Below the pieces are notes generated by a model. It was not told the DNA's origin, made no database searches, and saw nothing but the letters and a program-made list of their open reading frames with translations. This document shows, one piece after another, positions 21,495 through 30,870 of a DNA stretch of 64,000 nt. A program made the translations under genes and the position numbers. Origin of the DNA: Marthasterias glacialis (taxonomy: Eukaryota > Echinodermata > Asteroidea > Forcipulatida > Asteriidae); the NCBI GenBank assembly GCA_911728455.2, contig OU452228.1, positions 186,001 through 250,000 on the forward strand, read 5' to 3'. Position 1 is the first letter of the stretch. Every line of letters begins with the position of its first letter.

Positions 21495-21863
21495 CACGTC
21501 ACTTAAATAAAACCAGAAGATAGAAGGCTAGAAAAATTGGGGAGGGGGTTAAACAATTATAGGCCTGCTACTTACTCTAAAAATATGAAAAAGGCCCCAG
21601 ATTCATAAAATTATTCTTTTTGTATACTATTACTTCAAACTGAAGGAAAACCTCAAATTTCACTTTTCCGTTTTGGGGGGAAAATTACAATTTTTGATGC
21701 AGTACTGCCTAAAAAGGATACAATCCCCCAATTTTTTCTCACCAGATATGGAAAGACCAATCTTGGCTCTAATCAAATCCAAAAGGAAAATATTCTGAGA
21801 CCCCTGACAAGTTGCCTTTTTGAGAGATAAAAATAGGGTAAAAATAACAAGTCTAGGTCACTC

Positions 21864-21934
21864 TACTTACCTGTAGAGCGAATTACTACAATTGCATATT
21901 CCCTATGCGCCGCCGACTAAGACTTTTTTAAACA
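21864..21934. repeat. Left inverted terminus of the 6-kb unit
   Basis: About 70 bp matching the complement of 27815-27892. The outermost part has its own small hairpin, CTCTAC-TTACCT-GTAGAG (21861-21878). Confidence 0.85.
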
Positions 21935-23209
21935 ACGAGCGCAACAGCCTGTTCCCCCTCGTCAGTCAGCCTCCAGGGGTCCGCCCTGTCTAACGGTAAG
22001 CGTTCGTGTAAGGGCAAGAAATTGCCCGCTACCCAGGCCGCCCCTAAGAAAAGTAAGGCAGGCAAGAGGAGCCCCTTTCTCGGGTTTCCCACGCCTACTA
22101 CTATTCCACCCACTGGCCTGCTGGTGACTGAAGGGGTTTCCCCCCCCCCCCTTTATCGCAGCGCGCCAGCCCCCGTCCAGCCCCATCGAACCTCCCTCGG
22201 TGGCCGTGATGGGGACGCCGCTAATGCCATCGGCCTGGGTGCGCTGGCAATTGGTCGGCAGATTTTCAATGCAGAGCCGGCAAACTGGGGTTCCCCCGAT
22301 ATCCTGCGCTTGGTGGGTCCGCCCTCATCCTCCGGTTTCCCCCATTCGGGTGTCCCCGTGTCGCAACCCTTGTCCAAAGTGACATCGGAGGTCATCCCGG
22401 CCCTTTCTTCCAGTCGGAAGAGGAGGACCCAAAAGGGGAAGAAGTCACGGCGCTCCTCTTCGAGTTCCAGCGACTCTTTCCGGGGTTCCCGCAGGGATAA
22501 GCGTCACCGCGGTGACTTGCTTTCACGGGCAGATTTTATGGAGGCTTTCCAGATGTTGGCCCTTATAGGGCCCCCTGTGCCTGCCAGGACCGTGGCATCC
22601 CCGCCGGAGATCAATCTGCACCCGTCGTCATCTTTTTATGACTCAGGTTCATCACGGGACCTTCCTGACAGTGCTGGGTGCTCGCCCTGGACGACTCGCC
22701 CTCCTGGGGATAACTCATTCCAGGAAGAGGACGAGTTGACCGCTGTGCAGCGGTTGTCAGTGCGGGAGACGGAGTTGTGGCTCGTTCAGCAGGACATGAT
22801 CCACGGGCTGAACCTGCCTGCCGTGGCCGACCCCCCTCCTTCTGAACGGCAGTCGTTCAAGAAGAGGTCGGGTCCAGCTCTGTCAGCCACGAATTCTTTT
22901 CCGACTTCGCCCCTGGATCGGGTCTGCACAGACAGTATGGACGCGATCATGCAGGCGGAAAAATGGCGGACGCATGCCTCACACCCCGAGGCTTACTATC
23001 GTTTTCCCCAAAGGGATTTTGATAGATATTTTGCAACACCCGTTCTCTCAGACTCGCCGTCTGATAAACTCACCGCCGTCCAGGGAGCTGCTTCCTCCAA
23101 ACCTCCCTTCACCGATAAGGCTCGTGGGATGTTGGAGGAAGTGGCTAAGAAGATGGACTCTGCCTCCCGTTTTGGATTGAGATCCACTTCTTTCCTGCTA
23201 CTCCTCTGA
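21934..23209 (+). CDS. gag-like ORF of a DIRS-type element
   Basis: An open frame of over 400 codons ends at TGA 23207-23209. There is no ATG in its first ~170 codons, so initiation, if any, is non-AUG, or an exon is missing. The N-terminal third is proline/glycine/alanine-rich; next come basic and serine-rich tracts (KRRTQKGKKSRR, RSSSSSSDS, RDKRHRG), as in nucleic-acid-binding gag proteins. The C-terminal part is more conserved-looking: DELTAVQRL, LNLPAVADPPPSERQSFKKR, PLDRVCTDSMDAIM, AYYRFPQRDFDRYF and a final helical stretch ARGMLEEVAKKMDSASRFGL. Codon choice is G+C-rich compared with the flanks, marking it as foreign to its surroundings. I compare it with DIRS gag because of the C-terminal helix and the inverted termini; no zinc knuckle is seen. 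Family is uncertain. Confidence 0.6.
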
Positions 23210-23223
23210 GTATTTAACCTTAG

Positions 23224-23925
23224 GTGTCCCCGTGTCGCAACCCTTGTCGGAAGTGACATCAGAGGTCACCCCCCGCCCTTTCTTTTGGTCGGTAGAGGAG
23301 GACCCGTCCCCGCCTGGTCACCGCTCGGTGCCACTACCAATGCAAGCTTGTGCCCCGGGACCCCCGGCCCTTGTAGGGCCCCCTGTGCTTGCCAGGACCG
23401 TGGCATCCCCGCCGGTTATCAGTCTGCACCCGTCGTCATTTTTCTCTGACTCAGGTGCATCACGGGACCATCCGGGACGACTCACCCTCCTGGGGATAAC
23501 TCGTCCCTGAAAGAGGACGAGTTGACCGCTGTGTAGCGGTTGTCAGTGGGGGAGACTGATTTGTGGCTCGTTCAGCGGGATATGATCCGCGGGCTGAACC
23601 TGCCTGCTGTGGCCAACCCCTCTCCTTCTGAACGGCAGTCATTCATGAAGAGGTCGGGTCCAGCTCTGTCAGCCCCGAATTCTTTTCCGACTTTGCCCCT
23701 GGATCGGGTCTGCACGGACCGTATGGACGCGATCATGCAGGCGTAAAAATGGCGGGCGCATGCCTCACACCCCGAGGCTTACTATCGTTTTCCCCAAGAG
23801 GATTTTGGTAGATATTTTGCAACGCCCGTTCTCCTAGACTCGGCGTCTGATAAACTCACCGCCGACCGGGGAGCTGCTTCCTCCAAACCTCCCTTCACCG
23901 ATAAGGCTGGTGGGAAGTAGCAGTG
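23224..23925 (+). pseudogene. Partial, broken duplicate of the gag-like ORF
   Basis: Repeats 22350-23135 at an offset of 874 bp at its start and 786 bp at its end, so about 88 bp has been lost, including the basic serine-rich tract. Shared runs include VSQPLS, ARTVASPP, ARTVASPP-ISLHPS and DKLTADRGAAS. It has TAG at 23534-23536 where the first copy has CAG, and TAA at 23744-23746 where the first has GAA, plus frame changes. It runs directly into the piggyBac reading frame. Confidence 0.85.
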
Positions 23926-25370
23926 AAGAAAGTGACTTGACCCATCCACCGACACAACCCCGGCCAGCCATGCCAGTGCAGCCAGTTGCCCCAGCACAGC
24001 CAGCAGCCCCAGCCCAGCCAGCTGCCCCAGTTGCCCCGGCACAACCAGCTGCCCGTAGACGGCCCGTGGGCGACCAGCTGCCCCAGCAGCCCCAGCCCAG
24101 CCAGCTGCCCCATTTGCCCGAGCACAGCCAGCTGCCCGTAGACGACCCCGTGGTCGACCAACAGCCCCGGCCCAGCCAGCTGGACCATTAGTGGCCCCTG
24201 ATGGTTCAGTGTGGAGCAACCAAATGCCACCAAGAGGGAGAGCTCCAGCAGCAAATGTCATAAATGTGAGGTCAGGCCCCATTAATGTGGACAGGGATTC
24301 ATCAGAATTGGAGCTTTTCGAGCTGTTCTTGCCAGTGGCAATGCTGCAAGTGATCCTGGACCACACTAACACATTCGGTCTCTTGAAGCGAGGACGGCAG
24401 TGGCAAAACATTGCCATGATGGAATTACGTTCAGCCATCGGTCTACTGCTTCATCTTGGACTAACAAAGTCAGGCCACGAAAATATTCGATCCTTCTGGA
24501 CGCCTGGCCCCTATGCCCGACCCCTTTGCCAGTCAACGATGTCGGGGACGAGACTCCAAGACATATTGAGAATGCTCCGTTTCGACGACTTGACAACCCG
24601 TGGGCAAAGAAAGTTGGTCAACAAGTTCGCACCTATTCGGGAAGTCTTCGAGATGTTTGCCAATTCATGTCGGAGATATTTCAGCCCCGGCGAATGCCTC
24701 ACCGTGGAAGGGAGGGAGGTGAAGTCTTCGCACTTCGTCTTCAAGAACGACAAAAAGACACTTGTGTCATTTGTACCCAAGAAGAACAAAAACGTTACAC
24801 TACTGTCCACAATGCACCATGACAACGCCACCAACCCAGTCACCCAAAAGCCCATCATCATTGAGTACTACAATCACACTAAGGCTGGGGTAGACACTGT
24901 TAAATCAGTTGTGTAGTTTGTACAATTGTGGAAGGAAAACAAAGCGATGGCCCTTGGTTGTTTTCTTTGATCTGCTCAATTTAGCTGAAATCAACGCTTA
25001 TGTCCTCTGGCTGCATCTGAACCCGGGGTGGCAGGAGGGGCGCAGCAGTCCTCGCCACATTTTCCTGAATGATGTGATCATGGGTTTTGTTGATCCACAA
25101 ATCCGAATGCGGGTGGGACGTCCACAGGGGTTGAGGAGGGCAACAACAATCGCCATGACATCCCTTGGTTACGTGGTGAATTACCGTCCAATGCTTCAAC
25201 AGCAACCGCCCAGGAGGGATGACAACCCAGCCCCTGTTGGATCTTGCCATATGTGCCGTCGTCAACCCGGCACAGCACGGCGGAGGACAACCCATTCTGT
25301 CGCCGGTACATCTGCATGGAGCACAGCCAACTCCGCAGAATTGCGCCTGAAGTGACCTGCGTTTATTATT
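23926..25370 (+). pseudogene. piggyBac (DDE_Tnp_1_7) transposase, decayed, core deleted
   Basis: The N-terminal segment (to 24191) begins SSSEESDLTHPP, an acidic start usual in piggyBac proteins, then a Pro/Ala/Gln repeat tract. A frame change near 24190 leads to LFELFLPVAMLQVILDHTNT, MMELRSAIGLLLHLGL, LRFDDL and FSPGECLTVE, the standard N-terminal order of this family. At about 24715 the sequence jumps to FKNDKKTLVSFVPKKNKNV and YYNHTKAGVDT, which normally lies ~150 residues later; the region with the first two catalytic aspartates is gone, while the third (GVDT) remains. A +1 slip at about 24905 gives TAG 24914-24916; the frame resumes as CSLYNCGRKTKRWPLVV...INAYVLWL. A further slip near 25290 reaches a Cys/His-rich tail (CHMC, then CRRYIC, EH). 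It cannot encode an active enzyme. Confidence 0.92.
23965..24180. repeat. Proline-rich coding minisatellite
   Basis: CAGCCAGCTGCCCCAG-type units of about 15-18 bp encode PAQPAAP and PSQLP repeats in the N-terminal part of the transposase remnant. Confidence 0.8.
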
Positions 25371-25394
25371 TTTATTATTACTGTTGTTTGCAAC

Positions 25395-26035
25395 TGTAGC
25401 GTGCATTTGCATGAACAGCAATGGCTTCAGGTTTCAAATGGGGGGGGGGGGACATCAATTTTAAAAGGGAACAACATCAATGTAAAAGGGCCATTCTTTG
25501 CAGAGAAAACCCTTTTTTTATTTTGTGCTCTGTTGAATTAATCATTTTTTTCTTGTAAATATTGTGTAGCCTTGATTACTATTATTTTTCCTTGATTACT
25601 ATTCTTTTTCCTTGTTAAGGCAATGCAAGCGGTGTAACTATGGTAAATTTTTAGCGGGGGCACATGGGGGTGCACCATCTTTTCTGGGGGAGGCACTGTT
25701 TGAAACTGTTAATTGCATTTGCATAACAGCAATGGCTTCAGATATCAATGGGGGGGGCATCAGTTTCAAAAGAGAACAACATAAATGTAATGTAAAAGGG
25801 CCATTCTTTGCAAAGAAAACCCGCAATAACAACAGTAGCGTAACTATTTGGGGGGGGGGCACGAGGGGCATGTGCCATCCCCCTTAGTTACGCCACTTAT
25901 TGTTTGTTTCTCTTTTGGCAAAGACATGGCCCGTTTACATTATTTTTGTTTGTTTGTTCTCTGTTGAATTATTCACCTTTTTCTTAATATATTGTGTAGC
26001 CTTGATTAGCATTGATTTTTGCTATTTCTTACTTT
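25395..26035. repeat. Direct repeat, two copies of ~210-320 bp
   Basis: 25400-25610 and 25700-26030 share GCATTTGCAT, ACAGCAATGGCTTCAG, a G-run, AAAGGGCCATTCTTTGCA, CTCTGTTGAATTA and ATTGTGTAGCCTTGATTA in the same order. The second copy carries an extra G-rich insertion (about 25835-25895). Confidence 0.85.
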
Positions 26036-26524
26036 CCTAGAAATATAGACCTTATGCACATGATGTCATTTGAGTAGGGCGCCCTCGTCTAGAGGTCAAA
26101 ATGAGGTTGTTCATTGGCCAATCCTGTGCGCCGTGCGTACAAATCTCTGCGTTTCCATTGTTACATCATCGATTTACCTCTAAGATGGCGGCATGATGAC
26201 GTTAATGCATAAGGTCTTTTCTGTTGTCATTTTGTTTAGTTATTCAATTCATTGAGTTCAATAGATGATTTGATAACTAAGAAATCTGGTTTTCGTGTGT
26301 GCTTCTTTGATCAGTGTGTTTTCGTCACTAATCTGACAACCACTGTAATCCCCATTCACTTCAAAACAACTGTTATTTCATTCAGTGTATTATTCATGGA
26401 AGCTGATTGCATGCCGTAAACAAGATCGTAACAATGGCAGGGACATGTGTTCGTCAGATTAGTTAGAATTAGGGCCCACAGATAAAGGGAACTAGAGCTA
26501 AGTTGCATTTGTGCACAAATGCAG
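26036..26524. other. No gene recognised; diverged direct repeat flanking the 26525 element
   Basis: 26430-26500 (GGCAGGGACATGTGTTCGTC, ACAGATAAAGGGAAC) recurs in diverged form at 27588-27645, on the other side of the nested element, suggesting an older duplication in the 6-kb unit. A GGGCGCCCTC motif lies at 26078. Confidence 0.5.
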
Positions 26525-27507
26525 AGCTGTTTCGTCATTAAAATTTTCAAATTTCTCAACTGAGTTATAAATTTGTTGGGTATTCAAAGCAATTTGCCCA
26601 CTGTGGCATAAATCAAAAATTAATTTGGGTTATACCATATTCATAATATAGCAATTTATGTGTTAAAGGTGCAAAAATTGAAAAAATCATAAAAAATCAC
26701 GTGATGACGTCATCATGACGTCATGTCAGATTTCAAAAGAACTTGTCAATATCCAACAACTTACTAAGTTTCAACATGATCGCATAATCACTTAGGGAGT
26801 AATATTAGTTCAAAAAGTGCACCTTTAAGGCCGCGTCACGTGACCCCCGATGACGTCATTGATCTGAAACTTCACATATATGATGGCTGCCTGACAGTTA
26901 AGGTGTGTGTAAAATTTGAAGTGATTACAAAAAACTTCACCACACACATCTTCAAAAAGTCCATTTTGACGAGTTTTCAACCTGCCGCTAGAGGGCGCTA
27001 TTGCAATTTGTGACGTCATCAATATTTTTTTTGAACTGCCCACCCTTGCTAGACACTTACGTCCTTGGAAAGCAACTTCATAACTCTTACCACTTTTGAG
27101 TTACAGGGCACTTCCGTTTTTTGCCCGTTTCAACCGGAAGTAGAGGTCATGTGAGGTCACGCACACGAAACAAAATGGAGACCTAATTTATCCCTACCAC
27201 ATCCCGCAAACAGAAACCTACGGTCTCGTTTGGCTGATATGATATAGATTTTCAAAGATTTAACATAGAACACCTTTAAGATGACGTCACGTGACCAGCG
27301 ATGACGTCATCATGACATCCTTGCTTTAGGATCATTATTGCTCCATAACCTTCAATCCCTGAAAGTTTCATTGCAATTGCTCTTTGGGAACTATGCAAAA
27401 AATTGCGAGTACTGAATCAGACAAATAAAAAAAAAAAAAAAAACAATAATAAAAAAAACTTTAACAAAAACAAGAGCTGTTTCGCTGCGCTTCGCTGCGA
27501 AACAGCT
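26525..27507 (+). mobile_element. Hairpin-ended non-autonomous element, Helentron/HINE-like candidate (copy 2)
   Basis: Starts AGCTGTTTCG (26525-26534) and ends in a stem-loop: AGCTGTTTCGC (27475-27485), 11-base loop, GCGAAACAGCT (27497-27507), then AAAT. As in the 2907-4485 element, the 5' end recurs in both orientations at the 3' end after an A-rich tract (27426-27470) ending AACAAAAACAAG. Internal features are shared with that element: GATGACGTCATCATGACGTC (26703-26722), another copy at 27300, and a GTTTCAACCGGAAGTAGAGG stretch near 27130-27150. The terminal sequences of the two elements differ, but the architecture and internal modules agree. No ORF. Confidence 0.68.
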
Positions 27508-27814
27508 AAATATATTATGGGAATTGTTATACACTATCTGGACCCTCTGAAAGAAGTTGTTGACTGACAGTCCTCTGTGTTTGTGTACTGGCAGGAACAT
27601 GTGTTTTTCAGACTAATTATAATTACAGATAAGGGAAACCTATTGTGGGATTTATATACCATTTTTATTTTCTGGACCCTCTGAAAGAAGTTGCGAATTC
27701 TTGGGATCTATTTTTGTAGCAGTATGATGCCCGAATTCACGTATTGTACGGTGGCAGTTTTTACTGCCAGGGTTCTGCATATGCGTTGCTCAGTTTTTGA
27801 AAAAAAACTGCAGG
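27508..27814. other. Interior of the 6-kb unit, no gene
   Basis: Contains CTGGACCCTCTGAAAGAAGT twice (27537 and 27672). No ORF or known motif. Confidence 0.6.
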
Positions 27815-27892
27815 GTTAAAAAAAAGTCTTAGTCGTTTCCTAGCGGTGCATAGGGAATATGCAATTGTAGTTATTCGCTCTACAGGTAAGTA
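27815..27892. repeat. Right inverted terminus of the 6-kb unit
   Basis: Complement of the left terminus with an ~8-bp length difference near GCACCGCTAGGAAACG. On the plus strand it contains CTACAG|GTAAGTA, a perfect splice-donor consensus. Confidence 0.85.
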
Positions 27893-28820
27893 TTCGTTCG
27901 TAGACCCTACCCACACTACGGGGGGGGGGGGATTTCGCAAGTTCTAAAAACGTGCTTTAAGGCATGTTCTAAAAATAGCATGTGTCACAAATGCGAAACC
28001 AAGTAAGTAATTATATCCATACCAGGCAGTTTAAAAAACATCAGGAGCGTGCAATATACACATGTATATGTATTTGTTTGGGGGTTGGTTGTCTACCCTT
28101 TGAAAAAGGAAACCATGCAGTTGTTTTGACAGAGCGAGGACGACCTCACTTCGCTTTTGAGAACAAAACCAATTGGGACCTTGCTAAAAACAAAATTTGT
28201 CCAAAATGTGGGAGAGTAAAGAAAATTCCATAACTTACGGGGTCGGCCAACAGTTATGATTGCGATTTGTGTGTCTGGGTGCCTGTGTGTGCTGGGGGGT
28301 GGGGTGCCTCTCACCTTGGGGGTAAGCTGTATAATTATAATCCTAAGAGGGCTGTTTTCATTTTAAATTTTAAAAACTGAATTTTATAGCGTTGTCAATT
28401 TTGTTAATGACATAGTAACAGGTGAAAATGTATTCTCTGATGCTGTGGATGGAATAGAGGTTGCAAGCCACTGACAACCAACCAGCCATATGCGATGGGC
28501 GGGGAGTGACACAACCACTGACCTCATTGAATGTAAATGTGACAAGCTGTATCGTGATGATGAGAGATCGTTGACAGTACACAAAAGCCACTTGACCTCT
28601 ACAAAATATTTATCAACATTTTCTTCAGCAGACATCGTGGATAATAAACATTTTGCTGTAAAACAGGTAGGTCTTTTGAAATGGACAAAGCACACTTTGA
28701 TTTCTTTGGTAAATAAGAAAGGAAAAGCAACAACATCAACAACAAACAAAATGACAGGGATTGCAATATTAAAATCTGAAAAGCTTTGTTGCTTAACAGG
28801 CATGTAATCTTAAAAAGAAA
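27893..28820. other. No gene recognised
   Basis: Short ORFs on both strands have no recognisable domain. G-run near 27920. Confidence 0.45.
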
Positions 28821-29207
28821 GTAATCCAGGCACTCTACTCAAGACTTGAGGTACACCAATTAGCGTACTTTAGCCAAAGACACAGTGTTGAAGTTTAGTG
28901 GGTAGTAATCCATGTACTCTACCCAAGACTTGACATGCTAGAGGTACGCCAATTGGCGCACCTTAGCCATACACACAATGTTGAAGTTAAGTGTATAGTA
29001 ATCCAGGCATTCTACCCAAGACTTGAGGTACACCAATTAGCGCACCTTAGCCATACACACAATGTTGAAGTTTAGTGTAAAGTAATCCAGGCATTCTACC
29101 CAAGACTTCAGGTACACCAATTGGCGTACCTTTAGCCATTGACACAGTGTTGAAGTTTTAGGGGGTAGTAATCCATGTACTGTACACAAGACTTGAGGTA
29201 CACCAAC
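28821..29207. repeat. ~85-bp tandem repeat, 4.5 copies
   Basis: GTAATCCAGG/GTAATCCATG starts at 28821, 28905, 28998, 29082 and 29168. Each unit carries CTACCCAAGACTTGAGGTAC, ACCAATTAGCG and CACAGTGTTGAAGTT. The second unit has a ~9-bp insertion. Confidence 0.93.
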
Positions 29208-29254
29208 AATATGTTTACAATGCTGAAAAGTGTGCACGGTTTTTCACTATTTTC

Positions 29255-29325
29255 TCCTGACTCAGATGACGGATTGAGCCCAAATTTTCATGGGTTTTAA
29301 TTTGGGTTTTTTATGTATTGAATCA
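29255..29325 (-). mobile_element. Fragment of the echinoderm-type interspersed repeat
   Basis: GATGACGGATTGAGCCC, AAATTTTCATGGGTTTT and TTTTTTATGTATTG match the corresponding part of the repeat at 20235-20535 in the same orientation. Confidence 0.5.
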
Positions 29326-29361
29326 GACAAAGATGAACGATCAAATGTACCAATACTATAA

Positions 29362-29903
29362 GGGAGGACCTCATAATCTAACACGCGGTAATACCCCGTT
29401 GTACCGCGAGGTACAACAAGGTATTGAGCTGAAGGTATCACCTGGGTGTAATGAGTTCATTATCTACAGGTCAATACACATAGCTACATTTCATCACAGG
29501 CGTATTCATGACAGAACACAGCTCAGGAGTCTCCAAGTAGAGGCACAAAGGGACCAATCTGTATGACCTTAATCCCCGCTAATCTGGGGTAATCTAACAA
29601 AAGGGTGATAACTCCTCTTTTGCTGCCCTCTTTTAGAAGTCCAATAATCCCTTAATCCCTTAACAATAGCACTTCAAGGTGGACTGGTTAAGCATTGTGT
29701 AACCTTCAAGTCCTTTCAAAAAGACGTCTATTGTGAGGGCTCAGCCATTTTTAATGAGCCTTGCTTCCTCCTGTTTGACCTCTTGTATTCTGATTATCCA
29801 TGAATCACAGGAATTCCATTCATAAAACCCACAGATGGCAATACCTTGTTGTACCTTGTTGTACAACAGGGTATTACCGGGTGTTAGATTATGAGGTCCT
29901 CCC
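29362..29903. mobile_element. PIF/Harbinger-like MITE
   Basis: A 542-bp element with terminal inverted repeats of about 70 bp: GGGAGGACCTCATAATCTAA at 29362 is inverted at the right end (TTAGATTATGAGGTCCTCCC, ending 29903). It is flanked by a TAA duplication (29359-29361, 29904-29906). Inside the TIRs are further self-complementary segments (TTGTACCGCGAGGTACAA). A 3-bp T-W-A duplication and GGG-starting termini are the signature of PIF/Harbinger elements. No ORF in the interior. Confidence 0.75.
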
Positions 29904-29946
29904 TAATTTACCTTTAAAGATGTAATATTTTTATGTTGTTTTGCAG

Positions 29947-30140
29947 CAAGGGGTATTATGTGGAGCCAACCATCTTTGAGACGGATGATCCAAATGAGAA
30001 GCTCATGAGAGAAGGAATCTTTGGTCCCGTTTGTCACTGTCTACGTTTACCCTGATGACAAGTTCTCAGAAACTGCTGAGATGATAAATCAGACGTCGCC
30101 GTATGGACTTACTGGAGCAATTTTCGCCAGCTAGAGAGAG
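29947..30140 (+). pseudogene. ALDH4A1: Broken exon of delta-1-pyrroline-5-carboxylate dehydrogenase (ALDH4A1)
   Basis: Follows an acceptor TTATGTTGTTTTGCAG and ends at GAGAGAG|GTACTG, a plausible donor. The first frame reads KGYYVEPTIFETDDPNE then KLMREGIFGP; after one surplus base at 30029 it continues FVTVYVYPDDKFSETAEMIN then QTSPYGLTGAIFAS, and meets TAG at 30132-30134. The order GY-VEP...EGIFGP..VYVYPDD....YGLTGA.F is diagnostic of mitochondrial P5C dehydrogenase, the proline-degradation enzyme that oxidises glutamate semialdehyde to glutamate; the segment lies in the catalytic/NAD-binding region just after the active cysteine. Retained splice sites show it is a genomic exon duplicate, not a processed copy. 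No other ALDH4A1 exon is visible nearby. Two small assembly errors in a live exon are the alternative. Confidence 0.85.
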
Positions 30141-30164
30141 GTACTGAAATTTCTTCTCTCTCTC

Positions 30165-30331
30165 TTTGGGTATTCTGGGTATTTCCTCCATAGAAGTCTG
30201 TCTTGGGCTAGGCGTTTCATGGTGTCATATCTGCCTCTTCCTTCCAAGATGAGGTTGTTTAGTGATTGCTGTTGACTCCTCCCGATAGGTTTCTTGCCCA
30301 TCAGCCTACTTTTACAACAGTAGGATATCAT
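30165..30331 (-). pseudogene. LINE C-terminal fragment
   Basis: The minus strand encodes RGRYDTMKRLAQDRLLWRKY, the ending seen in many non-LTR retrotransposon polyproteins and Craniofacial-development-2-like ORFs (basic linker, then M-K-R-L-A-Q-D-R-x-x-W-R). No upstream RT is present, and the other end abuts the ALDH4A1 exon. Confidence 0.5.
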
Positions 30332-30344
30332 GCATCATAATTCA

Positions 30345-30490
30345 ATGGGAGACTTTTGAGGACACTAGGTGGCAGCAGACTTATGAGGTAAATCCATTGT
30401 TCTCGGAAATGTGCGAATGCTCAGAACTACGCAAACAATGGTAGTCTACCATGTAAGTCTGCTGCCACCTAGCAGTACAAAGTCTCCCAT
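30345..30490. mobile_element. ~150-bp palindromic MITE
   Basis: AATGGGAGACTTTTGAGGAC and CTAGGTGGCAGCAGACTTA on the left are inverted as TAAGTCTGCTGCCACCTAG and AAAGTCTCCCATT on the right. The unit is near-palindromic over its full length. No clear target duplication. Confidence 0.8.
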
Positions 30491-30870
30491 TACTTTCATT
30501 TTTAACTCCATTACTTTATGTTCAGACATTGGTATTTTTGTATATAATCTTTAAAAACTTGCTTATGATAACCACTCACTCTGTGGCAGTGAAGTAAAGT
30601 TAGAGAAGTCCCATTACTAGTTGTCCAGGCTGATTTTCTAGCCCTGCCTAAAAGCAGGACAGTTCTTTTCTGAAATCTACTCTGCAGTAGTAGAAAAATA
30701 GCAAGACCAGTTCTAACAAGAACAATCTACACAGCAAAGTTATTATCGCATGGTGTTATTGTAAATCAAACATACATTTATATACATCGTTGACAGATTT
30801 TTTCGTTCAGTATTTCATCTGAAAGTTTTATAACTTTCAAGACTACAGGAAATTAGCTATTTAATATTTA

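Larger units (their letters stand above)
21864..27892 (+). mobile_element. 6.0-kb composite element with inverted termini; DIRS-like gag plus piggyBac transposase remnant
   Basis: 21864-21934 and 27815-27892 are inverted copies of one another: both contain ACTTACCTGTAGAGCGAAT, ACTACAATTGCATATTCCC and GACTAAGACTTTTTT. Between them lie, in order, a gag-like ORF, a partial broken duplicate of it, a decayed piggyBac transposase, a direct repeat and a nested hairpin-ended element. Split inverted termini with a gag ORF just inside fit a DIRS-type tyrosine-recombinase retrotransposon that has lost its RT, RNase H and recombinase genes. No RT or recombinase motif is visible anywhere in the unit. piggyBac normally has its own short termini and TTAA duplications, which I did not find around the transposase. 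Outer target duplications are not evident. Whether the unit moved as a whole is inference. Confidence 0.6.

Noticed and set aside
23782..24438. 218-codon minus-strand ORF rich in Gly/Ala/Leu
   Set aside because: Shadow of the proline-rich repeat and the transposase frame on the plus strand.
21934..25370. One fused gag-piggyBac protein
   Set aside because: TGA at 23209, nonsense codons in the duplicate and several frame changes separate the parts; no continuous frame exists.
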